Source of the DNA: Neocallimastix lanati (nom. inval.)
Taxonomy: Eukaryota; Neocallimastigomycota; Neocallimastigomycetes; Neocallimastigales; Neocallimastigaceae
DNA length: 64,000 nt
Reading direction: 5' to 3'
Assembly (NCBI GenBank): GCA_016946835.1
Contig: JACVTC010000019.1
Location: 1,497,501-1,561,500 of the forward strand
Every line of letters starts with the position of its first letter. Positions within the stretch are counted from its first letter, which is position 1. Position numbers and translations under genes: made by a program. The notes beneath the pieces were generated by a model. It was given only the letters and a program-made list of their open reading frames with translations, was not told the DNA's origin and ran no database searches. This document shows positions 42,529-54,826 of this stretch, piece after piece.

Positions 42529-43494
42529 TTAATTATTGAATAATTTATGTAATATTTGATTTAAAATAAGTATATATTCTATGAATGATATAACAAAACT
42601 TAAGGAACATTTTATACTACTTGGTTGACTGAAATCTAGTACTCCAGTAAATAAAACAATAATTAATTCAATAATCATTAAAACCCAGAAATCATTAGAT
42701 AGAAAGCCAAAATAAGAACTAAAGTCATTAATAAATATAAAAAAAAAAAAATAAAAGAAAATAAAAGAAACATTACTAATGACAATAATGATATGATACA
42801 TATATAAACTAAACCTACGAATGAATCATTTGCATTAATTGAAATATAATATATCTTTATTAAATTTTCAATATTTTCCAATTTGACATAGATATTATCA
42901 TTATTTTTATATGTATAATCAAAAATTAATTTTTTTGTAATTATCTGTATAATAGTCATAATTATCTCTAGATAAAGTTAGTTTTCCTAAAAGTTGAATT
43001 TTTTTTTTAAAAAATTCACAATTTATTACTTCGCATACATCATCTTTATATAAGCTATTAATAATTGAAAGTGTATATTTATCCATTATTAGCATTTTGG
43101 ATTTTATATGTTAAAAATTTCTTGACCAGCATTCCTTCTATTGACATTACTTACGTAGTTGTTATTAATTCCTTAATTGAATCCAACTATAGTTGAACCA
43201 GAAACTCCTTCTAAAAATACTGGATTTGGAGATATTTTATAAATTGTATTTATATTTGAATAACGATAAGTAATAAATATTGCATTTGCCTTGATATAAA
43301 TCATTTATATTAAATAACATATTTGATTCATTAATTTGTTCTATATAAATTTAAATATACTAATTAAAATTGTTACTATATTAATACATTTTATTATTAG
43401 TTTTTTTTTTTTTTTTTTTTTTTTGAATACCTGATGAAATATTTCTCTTTATTGTTTTAGGCATATTTAGAGCTCCCAGTTCTTCTTCTATCAT
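42529..43494 (-). pseudogene. decayed class C GPCR-like receptor with solute-binding-protein ectodomain
   Basis: Reading 5' to 3' on the minus strand, broken frames give: an exon MIEEELGALNMPKTIKRN ending at donor CAG/gtattc; after a T-rich intron, SNMLFNINDLYQGK; after a 1-nt frame change, AIFITYRYSNINTIYK, SPNPVFLEGVSGSTIVGFN, a stop, then GINNNY; then SLYKDDVCEVINCEFFKK; a frameshift; IENLIKIYYISINANDSFVG, a first TM helix; another frameshift; and YFGFLSNDFWVLMIIE with following TM segments. EGVSGSTIVGFN..GINN and the DVCEVINCE motif are what I recall of the solute-binding ectodomain found in the large gut-fungal family of class C GPCR-like proteins. At least two frameshifts and two stops are present and the later TM helices are missing, so it is not functional. 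Confidence 0.65.
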
Positions 43495-46488
43495 TTTTAA
43501 AAATATAGAATAATAAAATATAAAAATATGTAAATGTATTGATAAATACTAATTATACATAAATATAATACCAAAAAGTAAAAGTTTGATTTATATATTT
43601 CAAAAATTTTCATTTTTATACATTTTTGTACATTTTTATATGTTTTTTTTTGATAAAACTTTCTCTAAATCTAATAGATTTAATTCACATTTCCAATAAC
43701 AAGGATTTCTATACAAATATAACTCTTTCAGTATTATTTTGTTCAAGTAATGAATCAATCAGTAATCAGTAATCATTAAGAAACAATAAAGTTTTTGATA
43801 GTGTTTAATATATTTAATCAATACTTAAATGATAATAAACATTACTCTTAATAAGTTAAATCTTTAAACATCTATTTATAATTAGGGAAAAATATTTATG
43901 TTTATTCATTATATGTTGATGCTACAGCATGAATAATTATTATTTTTCCAATAACCATTAATAATATAAAAAAATTTTTTAAATATTTTTTTTTGTCATA
44001 ATCTATAAATTTTGGAAACTTAAAAAATGTTAATAAATATAATATACATAAGTATAAATAGAATAACTAGAATAACAATAAATAAATATAATAGATATAG
44101 GATTTTCATTTTATAGAATAATTAATAATTTATATTTATATATATAACAACAAAGAGTAGACAAATAATATAATTTAAAAATAAAAGTAATAATTAAATT
44201 TATTTTATTATGCATCGTTTATATACTATTTTGTAGTATTAAAAATAATTAACATAGTTTAACTATTTGATAATAACATTTTATTAAAAAAAAAAAAGAT
44301 ATAGTATTGCAATATAATATCTGAGTTAATTTTTTTAAAATGCAATAAAGTAAAAATAAGAAAAACCTCTATATTTGATATATTAATGATGTTTTTTGTC
44401 TTGGAAAAATAGAATTTTAACACATTTAATTGTACAATTTTTTATTAATATAAGTATATGATATATTATTATTATATATATTCATAGCAAAGTTCTTTTT
44501 ATTTTTATTTTATTTTATTTTATATATTATATATATATATATATTATTTTTTTGTAATAAAATAATTTATAAAAAAAGGTTAAGAATAAAATCTTTTTAT
44601 GAATACAAATACAAATACAAATTATATATGATTTGGTTAAAAATTTATTATTTATTTATAAAAATTTATGTTAATTATTTTATGAAGAGGTTATCATATT
44701 ATAAATAATTAATTTTAAATATTAAAAATTTTTTAATTATTTTTTACTTCCAAATTATGTAGAAACCATTATAACCATGGCTTTTTTATCTACCTTTCAT
44801 AATTATTGTGGCGGTAGTAGTAGAATATTTTTTTATTCATTAATATTTTTAATATATGTTTAATAATAATAATAATAATAATTAATAATAATTATAATAA
44901 TGAATAATAATAATAATGAATAATAATAATGAATAATGAATAGAATAATAAATTATAAAAATAATAAATAATTATAATAGTATTAATATATAATAATAAT
45001 AATGAATAAATAATAAGTTTTTTAATATAATAATATATTAATATTATTAAAAAAAAAAATTAAGTATGGAATAGAAATAATAATAGAAATATAAAATGAA
45101 TAGAAATAATAATAGAAATATAAAATGCGAGGCTTAGGAAATTTTTTTTTATATTTTTATATTTTTATATTTTTATATTTTTATATTTATTTTTTATTTT
45201 TGTTTATTGTTAATGTTCTGGACTTCTAAGAATATTTAGTTTAAAAATAATTTTAGATTGGTATAATTATTGAAAAATAAATAATAAAATTGTATATGAA
45301 ATAAAAAAAATAATAAAAAATAAATAATGAAAATTAATAATTTAATATAATATTTTAATTATAATTATGAATAATAAAAAGCAAAAAAAAAAAAAATAGT
45401 TTATTTCATTAACTATTATTAATTTTATTGAACTTTTTATAAAGTTTTAATATTTTAAAAGTAATATCTTTTTTATTTATTTATTTACTCTCTATATTAT
45501 TTAAATTTATTAACCTTTATGAAAGAATATATAAATAATAATACAAAATAAATAATAACAAAATAATAAAATAAAACAATAAAATAACAAAATAATAAAA
45601 TAACAAAATAATAAAATAACAAAATATTAAAATAACAAAATATTAAAATAACAGAATAATTATAAAAAAAAAAGGATTAAATTTATTAAATTTATTTATT
45701 TATTTATTTTATTTTTACAAAATTTAAATACTATATATTTCCTATTTTATAAAATCTTTTTTATTCTTAATATATTATTATTAATTAATTTTAATTATCA
45801 TTATTAAATCTTATATTATTTAATATATGTTAATATTCTTTCATTTAATTATATTTAGTTTTTTTCCTTTTTTGTATAATTATTTTATACTTTTTTTCAT
45901 TATCAAATAATTTAAAAAAAAGTACAAAGTAACCTTAAAAAAATAATTATATACTTTTAAATTATTTCATATATTATGTTTAATATTATTATAATATTGC
46001 TAATATGTTTTATTATTTATTATAATTATATTTATTTATTAACATTAATTTAATAAGGATGAAAAAGTTTATTGTATATTAATATAAATTTAATTGTACT
46101 AATTTGTTTCAATCAATCAATTTAAATTTTAATTATTATTATTATATAATATTTATATATTATAAATATTATAATATATATTATTAATATATTGTTATAT
46201 ATTATATTTTTATATATCTTTTACACATCAATTAATATTATCCATTGTTCGAATTTTTTTTAAAATAAAATCAATGGAATAAAAATAAATATATATAAAT
46301 AAAAAAATAATTTCTTTTTTTTTTTTTTTTTTCCTATCAGAACAAAGTTCTTATTTTAAAAAAAAAAAATAAAAATAAAAATTAGAAAATAAATAGAACT
46401 AATATCTATTTATTTAATTTAGATTTAGAAATATAGAATAAAGGTACAATTTAAAAAAAAAAATATAAAAAATAAAATAAAAATTAAA
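43495..46488. other. AT-rich spacer, possible upstream remnant of the GPCR gene
   Basis: The 5' exons of the decayed receptor would lie in about 43.5-44 kb, but no further frames could be matched. The rest contains (AAT)n near 44868-44945, short (AAATAAC)n-type repeats near 45540-45655 and repeated gaatagaaataataatagaa units near 45070-45125. The last 100 bp before 46489 are A-rich, as upstream of other genes here. Confidence 0.5.
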
Positions 46489-47888
46489 ATGGCTGACGTT
46501 GCTAGAAAAACAAAATCTGCTTCATCTTCTTCTCGTGATAAGATAAAGTATAGAATTTCTGTAAGTAATTTAGAAAGAAAATGATGAGTGAATAAGAAAA
46601 TGGAGTTTTTTTAAGAAAAATGAAAATAAATTAAAATATATGAAAAAAAATTGAATTTATTGAAGTAGTTAATATTAAGATAAATTATTAAATATCGATT
46701 AAAAATAAATAGGAAACTGTTAAGAATAAGTTAACTCAATTAAATATTGATAACGGTAAATATTTAATAATTAAAATTAGTTATTATTATTGAATGAATT
46801 AAAATTAATAAATAATATATTAAAAAATAATTATTAGCCGAAGATCTTTCAAATATTATTACTGAAATTCTTGCTGAAGGTAACAGTAAGGAAGTTCTCA
46901 ATGAAAAATTAACTAAATTCATTGGTCCAGACAAGTTAAAGAGCTCTTTTGTTGAATGGTTATATGGCTATTCTAAAGCTTTCTTCCCACCAACTCCAGC
47001 TCTTTCAGAGGATGAATCAGATACTGAAGCTAAGACTGAAGGTGTAAAGGGTAAGTGTTATAAAATAATAGTATTTAAAATGTTTAAAAAATTATATTAA
47101 TGATTTAATTATTTAAATGACTAAATATAGATGTAAAAGCAAAGAGAAGATCATTCCAAACTCGTAGCCGTAGTGGAAGTAAGTCCTCTATTTCTTCAAT
47201 TGGAAGTAATAAGAGCAAGAAGTCAGTTCATGAACGTAAGAATTCAATTTCTTCTAATACTTCAAACAGTGAACGTGTTCGTTGCCAATATTGGCCAGAA
47301 TGTAATCGTGGTGATCAATGTAAATTCTGGCATCCAAAAGAATTATGTAAGAATTATCCAAACTGTCCATATGGAGATAAATGTTTATATATTCATCCAG
47401 CTGCCCCAGAAACTCCAGCTCGTACCCCATCTAAGCACAACCGTACTAAGAGTGATGCTTCATCAGTAATTTCTTCTGCTTCAAATAGAAGTAATGTTGA
47501 ATGTAAGTTTGGTGCTAACTGTAATCGTCCAGATTGTAAATATTCTCACCCAAGTCCAGCTGCTATTGCTGCTGAAATTGCAAAGAAAGCAACAGCTGCT
47601 GCCACTGAATCTTTAGAACAAACTAAACAAGAACTTCAAAAGCAATTACAAGAACAAGCTCAATTAAAGAACAGTGCTGCCAGTAAAACAGCTGCTAAAT
47701 CAAATGTTCCATGTCATTTCTTCCCAAATTGTAAGAACCCAGACTGTCCATACCAACATCCATCACCAAGCAAGGTTATTAGCGATCTTAAGACTAAGAA
47801 ATCAAATTCTGAATTTAATGTTTTATGTCGTTATGATGGAAATTGTACTCGTGCTGACTGTAAATTCCTTCACACCAAAAAGAATTAA
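46489..47888 (+). CDS. Nab2/ZC3H14-type polyadenosine-RNA-binding CCCH zinc-finger protein, four exons
   Basis: Exons inferred here: 46489-46560, 46713-46755, 46838-47050 and 47131-47888, giving 361 residues. All introns are GT-AG with good donors (gtaagt, gtaaat, gtaagt) and phases 0, 1, 1. Residues 25-90 form a helical PWI-like N-terminal domain (KLTKFIGP, SSFVEWLYGYSKAFF) as in Nab2. A basic Ser/Arg/Lys linker leads to five CCCH fingers starting at C161, C182, C234, C304 and C342, with spacing C-x5-C-x4/5-C-x3-H (for example CQYWPECNRGDQCKFWH). A Glu/Gln-rich helix separates fingers 3 and 4. Five such fingers plus the N-terminal domain match ZC3H14, which binds mRNA poly(A) tails in the nucleus. 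Unlike the other intact coding genes except the F-box/LRR gene, it keeps introns, consistent with vertical descent. Confidence 0.88.
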
Positions 47889-48310
47889 ATAAAATTGTTT
47901 AATAATTCTGTTTTAATACGATAGTTAAGAATCTCACATTCGTTCATTTTATTTTTATTTTTATTTTTTATAATATGAAATTAAATTGTACTATCATGAA
48001 TAATTGCAAAAATATTTAATTAGTTTAAGTTATAAATAAATAAATACAATAAAAAAATTATTACATAATAAAAAAATAATAAATTTTGACTATTTCTTAT
48101 ATTTTGTGTATTTTGTTTTATATTAATTTATAAAAAAAAAAAAAGATTATGTTTATATATTCTTTTTAAATTATTAATTAAAAGTATGAGTTAGTAGGGA
48201 AATTTAAAATTATTTATAAAAAGATTAAATTTTTATTTTTATGTTAAAAAATCTAATGCACCTTTGTAATTATATTTATAATTAATAATATGTATATGTA
48301 ATATTAAACC
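47889..48310. other. 3' flank of the Nab2-like gene
   Basis: AT-rich sequence between the zinc-finger gene and the first retrotransposon fragment. No feature recognised. Confidence 0.6.
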
Positions 48311-48461
48311 AAAAAATATAAATGTTAAAAAATATTACGATATTTTAGAACGTTACTGGAAATCAGTTTCCAAATTTCAAGGTATTAAAGGTCAAAATTA
48401 CCATTGTAATAAGTTCTCAAACAATAAAGCTATAATTATGCTTAGCTTAAAATATCCCCAA
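48311..48461 (+). mobile_element. LINE-B copy B0, left fragment
   Basis: It matches the C-terminal ORF region of B1 (about 53145-53293), reading ILERYWKSVSKFQGIKGQNY and then IIMLSLKYPQ. It stops at tccccaa, where B1 is inserted. The continuation of the same element (ttcaacttagggttttc) reappears at about 54833-54871. The 5' boundary fades into AT-rich sequence. Confidence 0.8.
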
Positions 48462-48935
48462 CTAGAAACACATCCTGCTGCTGGAAAGTGTCTTAAATTG
48501 ATTTTTAATAAAATATGGAATGGGTCTTTTCCTAAAAAATGGAACTCAGCTTCTATTGTATCAATCCCTAAGAAAGGTGACCTATCAGATTGTAGTAATT
48601 ATCGAGGTATTTCTCTCATTAATGTTGGACTGAAAATCATTTCAAAAATTGTTACAGATAGAATATCTTCTTACGCACTCTCACACAATTTCATTAGACC
48701 TGAACAATTTGGCTTTCGCAACCGTGAAGAATGCATTAGTTTATTCATTTCCGTTAGAGAAATATGCCAAAGAAGAAAATTTCAAGGAAAATTCACATAT
48801 TTAGCCTTTTTAGATCTTAAAAAAGCTTATGATTCAGTTCCTATTTTTAACATTCTTACTAAATTATATCATTATGGAGTACGTGGTAAATGTTTTGATT
48901 TTCTTTGTAATTTATATACTTCATCTAAAGCTCGT
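48462..48935 (+). mobile_element. LINE-B copy B1, left part (5'-truncated, RT fingers/palm start)
   Basis: It starts at ctagaaacacatcctg, inside the reverse-transcriptase domain, and encodes the RT N-terminal motifs NYRGISLINVGLK, RPEQFGFRNREECISLF and palm motif A AFLDLKKAYDSV. The frame is interrupted after the codons for SKAR by the insertion of A1 and resumes at 52238. Compared with the same region of B3 (62.6 kb), this copy is intact. Confidence 0.85.
48924..48935. repeat. target-site duplication of A1, left copy
   Basis: tctaaagctcgt here is repeated exactly at 52238-52249, directly after the poly(A) of A1. This is the hallmark of target-primed reverse transcription. Confidence 0.9.
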
Positions 48936-51900
48936 TCATAAACCTTTATTAATAAAAGGTAAATGTTTTTCATCAGTTAATTCAGATAATTCTTTCTCTC
49001 TGCCTAAAAAGACAGTTAAATGGGATAGATTAAAATGTATAAATGAAAAAGAATCAATTTTTGACAACAACTATTTTAGTGTATTAGAGGAAGTGATTCC
49101 AGATCCTAATATTAGTATTGATGATATTTCAAAGAAATTTATTTCAACTTCATTCAATATTGCTAAGGAACTTAATATCACGTCAATTTCAGAAGTTCGA
49201 AAATCTTTTTTTCATATGTCGCAGAAAATATTTAATTTGCAAAAACTCAAAATGAAATTATATAAATCCATTAAAAGAAGAGGTTCTTATCATAATTTAG
49301 ATGAATTTGAAGAATTAATTGATAAATATAATAGAATGTGCAAAATTATTCATCATATGTGTAATATTTATAGGAAAACTGAATACCAACATTGGATTAA
49401 TACAGGATGTGAATATATGAAATCTCATAACCCTAAAAAAGCTTGGAAATGGCTTAAAACAACAGCAAAAGTAGATAAATTTAAAAATATGTCAAATTCT
49501 CCAGTAAAGGACAAAAATGGTAAACTAGCTACTTCTACTAAAGAACAGTTAGAAGTATGGCACAATCACTATAAAAAACTTGCTTCAAGCCATTCTGATA
49601 TCAATAGTGCATTAATCGAATGGTATAATAAATTTTCCAATGGAACAATTAGGTATACGAGACACAATGAATGGGATATAAATCAAGACATCAGTATAGA
49701 AGAAATTAGAGAAGCAATTTTGGCTACTCCAAATTTTAAAGCTTCAGGCCCGGATGGAATTCCTATTGAATTTTATAAAGCTTTAATTCCTCCGGATGAC
49801 GAAAATTCAGTAAATAATTCTTCTTCTGGTTTAAATTGTTTACAGAAGATATACTCAAGAATTTAGAATGGAGAATTTCCTAGCTCATGGAATGAAGCAA
49901 GTATTATATCTATTCCTAAAAAAGGAGATGATCTATCTGATTGTGACAATTATCGAGGTATCTCTCTGATTAACAATGGTATTAAACTCATTTCGAAAAT
50001 AGTCTCCAAAAGAATTTCGGAATATGGACTTAAAAATAATTTTATTAGGCCAGAGCAATTTGGATTTCGTACTAAAGAAGAATGTGTTAGTTTATTTATT
50101 TCAATTCGAGAAATTTGTCAAAGGCGTAAAAATGATAATAAAGAAACTTACCTAGCTTTTCTAGATTTAAAAAAGGCATATGATTCTGTTCCAATAGGTA
50201 ATATTTTATATAAATTAGATGCTTTAGGTATTAGAGGTAAATGTTATCAATTTATAAAAAATCTATATTTGACATCCAAAGCTAGTGTTAAAATTGATGA
50301 TCAATATTCGGAATCTTTTAATATTATGAAAGGAGTTAGACAAGGTTGTCCACTATCACCAATTCTTTTCAATCTTTTTATTAATGACATTTTTAATGAT
50401 GTTTCAGAACTTGGAATTCCTTTAGGCGAATCTAGATGTTGTGGTGGACTCTTTGCAGATGATATTGTTCTATGCGCACCGTCAAGAACTAAGTTGAAAA
50501 AAATGCTTAAGAAGGTAAATGAATGGGCTAAATTTAATATGATGAATTTTGGAATTAATAAGTGTGCAACGATGGTGATTCGACCAGACACACCTCTTTT
50601 TCAAAATAAAAGAGATCCTACTTTTTATCTTGCTGGTCAACCAATTCCAATAACTAAATGTTATACCTATTTAGGTATACCATTTGATAAAAGCTTATCG
50701 TTGAAACCTATTATTAAATTACTTAACTCTAAAGTAACTAAAGCTCTCTTTTCTGTTAGTAAATTTCTTTCAAATTCCAAAATTCCTATTCCATTTAAGA
50801 AGATTATAATTAACTCTTATGTACTTAGTAAAGTCTCTTACTTTGCACCTTTACTTGGTTCGAATAAAACGAGAACAAATAATACTCAGAAATTAATTAA
50901 TAAAGGATTAAGATGGATTGCAGGTATACAAAAAGCCAAATCATTTATTAATGTATATTCTATTTCAAAAGATTTACATATTCCTCCATTGTCAGCTAAG
51001 TGTGCTTTGTCTCAGGTCAAATGTTTTGATAAATGGAAAAATTCAAATTGTATTATTTCCTATTTAGTTAATAATATTCCAAAATCTAGAAAATATACAT
51101 GGACGAAAGAAAGTAGAACTCTTAAACGTAAACTAGAGAAAAGAGGTAATAACGATAATAAAATCAAGGATTTTTATTGGAAAAGAGATATGAAAATCAA
51201 TTCTATTAAAGCTGAGTTTTATGACAAAAACAAATTCGAAGAAACATCAAAATTTATAAAACTTTGTTATGACTATCCTGATCTTTCATATGGTTTCTAT
51301 TGGCTATTGAGAGCACGAAGCGGATATAGATTAAATGCTAGAATTGCTAAAGCTGCAAAAATAGTGGACCAAATGTGTCCTAATTTTTGTCCCTGTTGTA
51401 AAAGTAATAAACAATGGATAAGTCATTGGTTAATTGATTGTCCCTTTTTCAATCATACTCGTAGTAAAGTTAATGATAAAATTTTATTTTTATATAATGC
51501 TTTTTACCGTGGCAACCTAACAAATGATATTGTTAATAGTAATAATGATAATAGTAATAATAATAATAGTAATAGTTATAATAGTAATAATAATATTAGT
51601 AATAGTATTTTTAGTAATGTTAGTAATAGTATTGAAAATAATGTGTATATTGATTCTAGTGTGTGTGAAAAAGTGTTTAATTTCCTTCTTGGAGGTCGAA
51701 GTATTAATAACAGTACAAGGGAATGGAAGGATCTATTTAAGTGCCAGATGAAATCAGGTGCTTATTCTGATACTCCGTTCTTAGTGGTTACTGCGGCACT
51801 TCTCCAATCGATTATACCTATTGCTATTGGCCAGCAATGGTCTTTGTTCAATAGGTTCAAATCGAATCGTACTACTACTACCAAGAGCGTCAATGCTGAA

Positions 51901-52197
51901 GAAACAGTAAGACAGGCCAGCAGGGCTAGCGCAACCAATGAAGATCATAATTTTGTATCTTAAAATTATGATTAACATTGCGAAGTCAAAGTTAATTATT
52001 ATACTTCAGTATAATAATGCCCTTGTGAAGTCTTACAAATATTAATTAAATGAAACTAGAATATATTATACCATTATTTTATTTTTATTTTGTGTTTTAT
52101 TTTTTGTTTATTTTTTTATCATTTTTTTTTTTTTATTATTTTATTACATGTATTTTATCAAATATTTAATTAATAAAGATGAAACAAGTTTGCTGCC

Positions 52198-52237
<40 letters not shown>
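48936..52237 (+). mobile_element. LINE-A copy A1, 5'-truncated, nested in B1
   Basis: A 3.3-kb insertion starting at the very end of the endonuclease domain (HKPLL, after the SDH motif) and ending with the 3' UTR (aaacaagtttgctgccgtt) and about 37 A. It is flanked by a 12-bp target duplication. Alignment by eye with A2 (57184-60417) shows only scattered substitutions and a few indels, so both are young. A1 lacks the endonuclease and cannot be autonomous. Confidence 0.9.
48937..51963 (+). pseudogene. LINE-A reverse transcriptase ORF (A1), one in-frame TAG
   Basis: A single open frame except for TAG at 49864-49866. It contains the RT motifs NYRGISLINNG, FLDLKKAYDSV (palm A), KGVRQGCPLSPILF (palm B) and GGLFADDIVL (palm C, catalytic Asp pair), then a thumb/connector region and a C-terminal zinc knuckle (CPCC..HWLIDC). 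An Asn/Ser-rich AT-trinucleotide stretch lies near 51530-51640. The 3' part from 49867 to 51963 is fully open. The stop falls where LINE-B has Leu or Trp (NKILNGSFP, NKIWNGSFP). Confidence 0.88.
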
Positions 52238-52240
<3 letters not shown>

Positions 52241-54016
52241 AAAGCTCGTGCTCGATTTGCTTCAATGTTATCAAATGAATTTCCTATTAAAAGAGGTGTT
52301 CGTCAAGGTTGTCCATTATCTCCAATTTTATTCAATTTATTCATCAATGATATATTAAATGACTGTGAAAAGTATGGTGTTAATATTGGAAGAAAAAAGT
52401 GTTGTGGTGGACTCTTTGCTGATGATGTTGTTCTCATTGCTCCAAGTGCAAAAAATTTAGAAAAATTACTAAAAAAGGTACATAGATGGGCTAATTTAAA
52501 TGAAATGACTTTTGGTATTGAAAAATGTGCAACTATGGTTATAAAACCAATGAACTTCCAATCTCCTCCAAACTATAGTGACCCAACCTTCTATTTAGGA
52601 ATGAATGCTATTCCTAAAGTTTCTAGTTATATTTATCTTGGTATTCCTTTTTCTGATGATCTCTTACTAGAACACATTATATCTCACATGCATTTTAAAG
52701 TTAGAAAATCCCTTCTTTCATTTACACATTTCATCTCAATTAAACTTATCCCTATTGCATACAAGAAAAAAGTTCTTCAATCCTTTGTTATTAGTAAAGT
52801 AATTTATTATTCTCCTTTACTTGGTTCAAACAAATCCAGAACGGCCAGAATTCAAACATTAATTAATACTGGTCTATTTTGGTGTATCGGCTCCTTCTCT
52901 AAAAATGGTAAAACAAGTTCAGAAGACAATGACTATATTAGACATAATTCTACTATGAGTACTTATGCTTTATCTCGAGATCTAAGCATTCCTCCTATTG
53001 CTGGTGTCTGCGCAGCCTTACAGATTAAATCATTTGCAAAATGGAGTAAATCAAACTGTATTATAAAGGATCTTATTAAATCTATTCCCAAAATGCATCA
53101 TTATTCCTGGACTAAAGAATCTAGAACACTGTATAAAAAAATCAAAAAATATAAATATGAAAAATATGACGATATTTTAGAACGTTACTGGAAATCAGTT
53201 GCCAAATTTCAAGGTATTAAAGGTCAAAATTACGATCGTAATAAGTTCTCAAACAATAAAGCTATAATTATGCTTAGTTTAAAATATCCCCAATTCAACT
53301 TAGGGTTTTCGTGGATTATACGTTTACGCTGTGGTTATAAATACAATACTACTATTGCTATTAGAATGGGTAGAGTTTCAGAAGATTGTCCCAAGTATTG
53401 CCCCTGTTGTGGCGAAGATAAACAATCTTTTGAACATTGGATTTTTAAATGCGATGCTCTTGCATCTTTTAGATGGAATTCTTTAAATTTCATCGATGAT
53501 CTCTATGTTTTATTCCTTAGGAAGATTAGAGCGTTTAATCCTCTTTCTTCCTATGACTCTATTTCTAATTTTGAAGATTATATCAATCATTATATATACT
53601 TGTTCCTTCTTGGTGGGACTTTAGTTTTAAATGAGCTACATTTCGATAGTGGGGAACAGAGACAATTAAATGAACTACTTTTCAAAGGTTCATCTGAGTC
53701 ACCTGTTCCAAAAATTGTGGGCTTGGCGGAATTCTTAACAAGTGCAATACCTATCATTAGTAGTTCGTTTGAGCTATTATTTGATAGGTATTGCAAAATA
53801 CCAAACTTATCCAAGAGCGTCGACGTCGTACTGATAAGGCATAATGATAATACAGGATCGTCATCTATTGCTACGAAGGATGAATCTCTCCCTAGTAGTT
53901 CAATAAATGATGAGTCCGGGGAGAGTTTAGTGGACACCACACTATCTATTTTAAAGATGTTACTTCTAGGTTTTATTTCTTTTTTATTTGATAGGAAGGG
54001 AAAAATTCCCGCATAG
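52238..54016 (+). pseudogene. LINE-B reverse transcriptase C-terminal part (B1)
   Basis: Open from the A1 junction to the TAG at 54014. It carries palm B (RGVRQGCPLSPILFNLFIND), palm C GGLFADDVVL, a thumb/connector and a zinc knuckle CPCCGEDKQSFEHWIFKC. The reading frame fits directly onto the part before A1, so B1's RT was still open when A1 landed. The element lacks its endonuclease because of 5' truncation. The apparent extra N-terminus upstream of 52238 is A1's 3' UTR and poly(A). Confidence 0.85.
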
Positions 54017-54162
54017 TACAACTTGCCGAAATACATAGTATTTTCGAGCTTTTTATTTTTTTATTTTTTAATTTTTTATTTTTAATTTCAAATGTACTTT
54101 TCACCTACATGTATTTTTTATAATAAAATTAATAAAGTTTTGGAAGTGTATTCTCTTCCCTG

Positions 54163-54195
<33 letters not shown>
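52238..54195 (+). mobile_element. LINE-B copy B1, right part, with poly(A)
   Basis: It resumes B1 after the A1 insertion (second copy of tctaaagctcgt) and runs through the RT catalytic core, C-terminal region and 3' UTR to gaagtgtattctcttccctgtct plus about 30 A. It is followed by tccccaa, matching the left flank at 48455-48461, so B1 as a whole inserted into B0. Confidence 0.88.
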
Positions 54196-54199
<4 letters not shown>

Positions 54200-54208
54200 C
54201 AATTCAAC
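54196..54208. repeat. target-site duplication of B2 (and right flank of B1)
   Basis: tccccaattcaac here recurs exactly at 54827-54839 after the poly(A) of B2. Its first seven bases also recur at 48455-48461 as the left flank of B1. Confidence 0.88.
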
Positions 54209-54826
54209 GATTATATCAATCATTATATATACTTGTTCCTTCTTGGTGGGACTTTAGTTTTAAATGAGCTACATTTCGATAGTGGGGAACAGAGACAATT
54301 AAATGAACTACTTTTCAAAGGTTCATCTGAGTCACCTATTCCAAAAATTGTGGGCTTGGCGGAATTTTTAACAAGAAGAATACCTATCATAAGTAGTTCG
54401 TTTGAGCTATTATTTGATAGGTATTGTAAAATACCAAACTTATCCAAGAGCGTCGACGTCGTACTGATAAGGCATAATGATAATACAGGATCAGCATCTA
54501 TTTCTACGAAGGATGAATCTTGCCCTAGTAGTTCAATAAATGATGAATCCGGGGAGAGTTTAGTGGACACCACACTATCTATTTTAAAGATGTTAATTCT
54601 AGGTTTTATTTCTTTTTTATTTGTTAGGAAGGGAAAAATTCCTGCATAATACAACTTGCCGAAATACATAGTATTTTCGAGCTCTTTTATTTTTTATTTT
54701 TTAAATTTTTTATTTTTAATTTCAAATGTACTTTTCACCTACATGTATTTTTTAAAATAAAATTAATAAAGTTTTGGAAGTGTTTTCTCTTCCCTGTCTA
54801 TAAAAAAAAAAAAAAAAAAAAAAAAA
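54209..54826 (+). mobile_element. LINE-B copy B2, strongly 5'-truncated
   Basis: About 620 bp equal to the last part of the LINE-B ORF (INHYIYLFLLGGTLVLN to GKIPA and a TAA near 54649), the 3' UTR and poly(A). It is very similar to the end of B1 with few substitutions. It sits between two copies of a 13-bp target duplication at the same site in B0 already used by B1. Confidence 0.9.

Noticed and set aside
52148-52240. Apparent N-terminus MYFIKYLINK of the B1 ORF
   Set aside because: It is LINE-A 3' UTR plus poly(A) translated as Lys; the real LINE-B frame enters at 52238.
53590-54036. 148-codon antisense frame, repeated at 54223-54669
   Set aside because: It is the complement of the conserved LINE-B C-terminal ORF; its preservation follows from copy identity. 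The same holds for the 96-codon antisense frames at 50301-50591 and 58544-58834.
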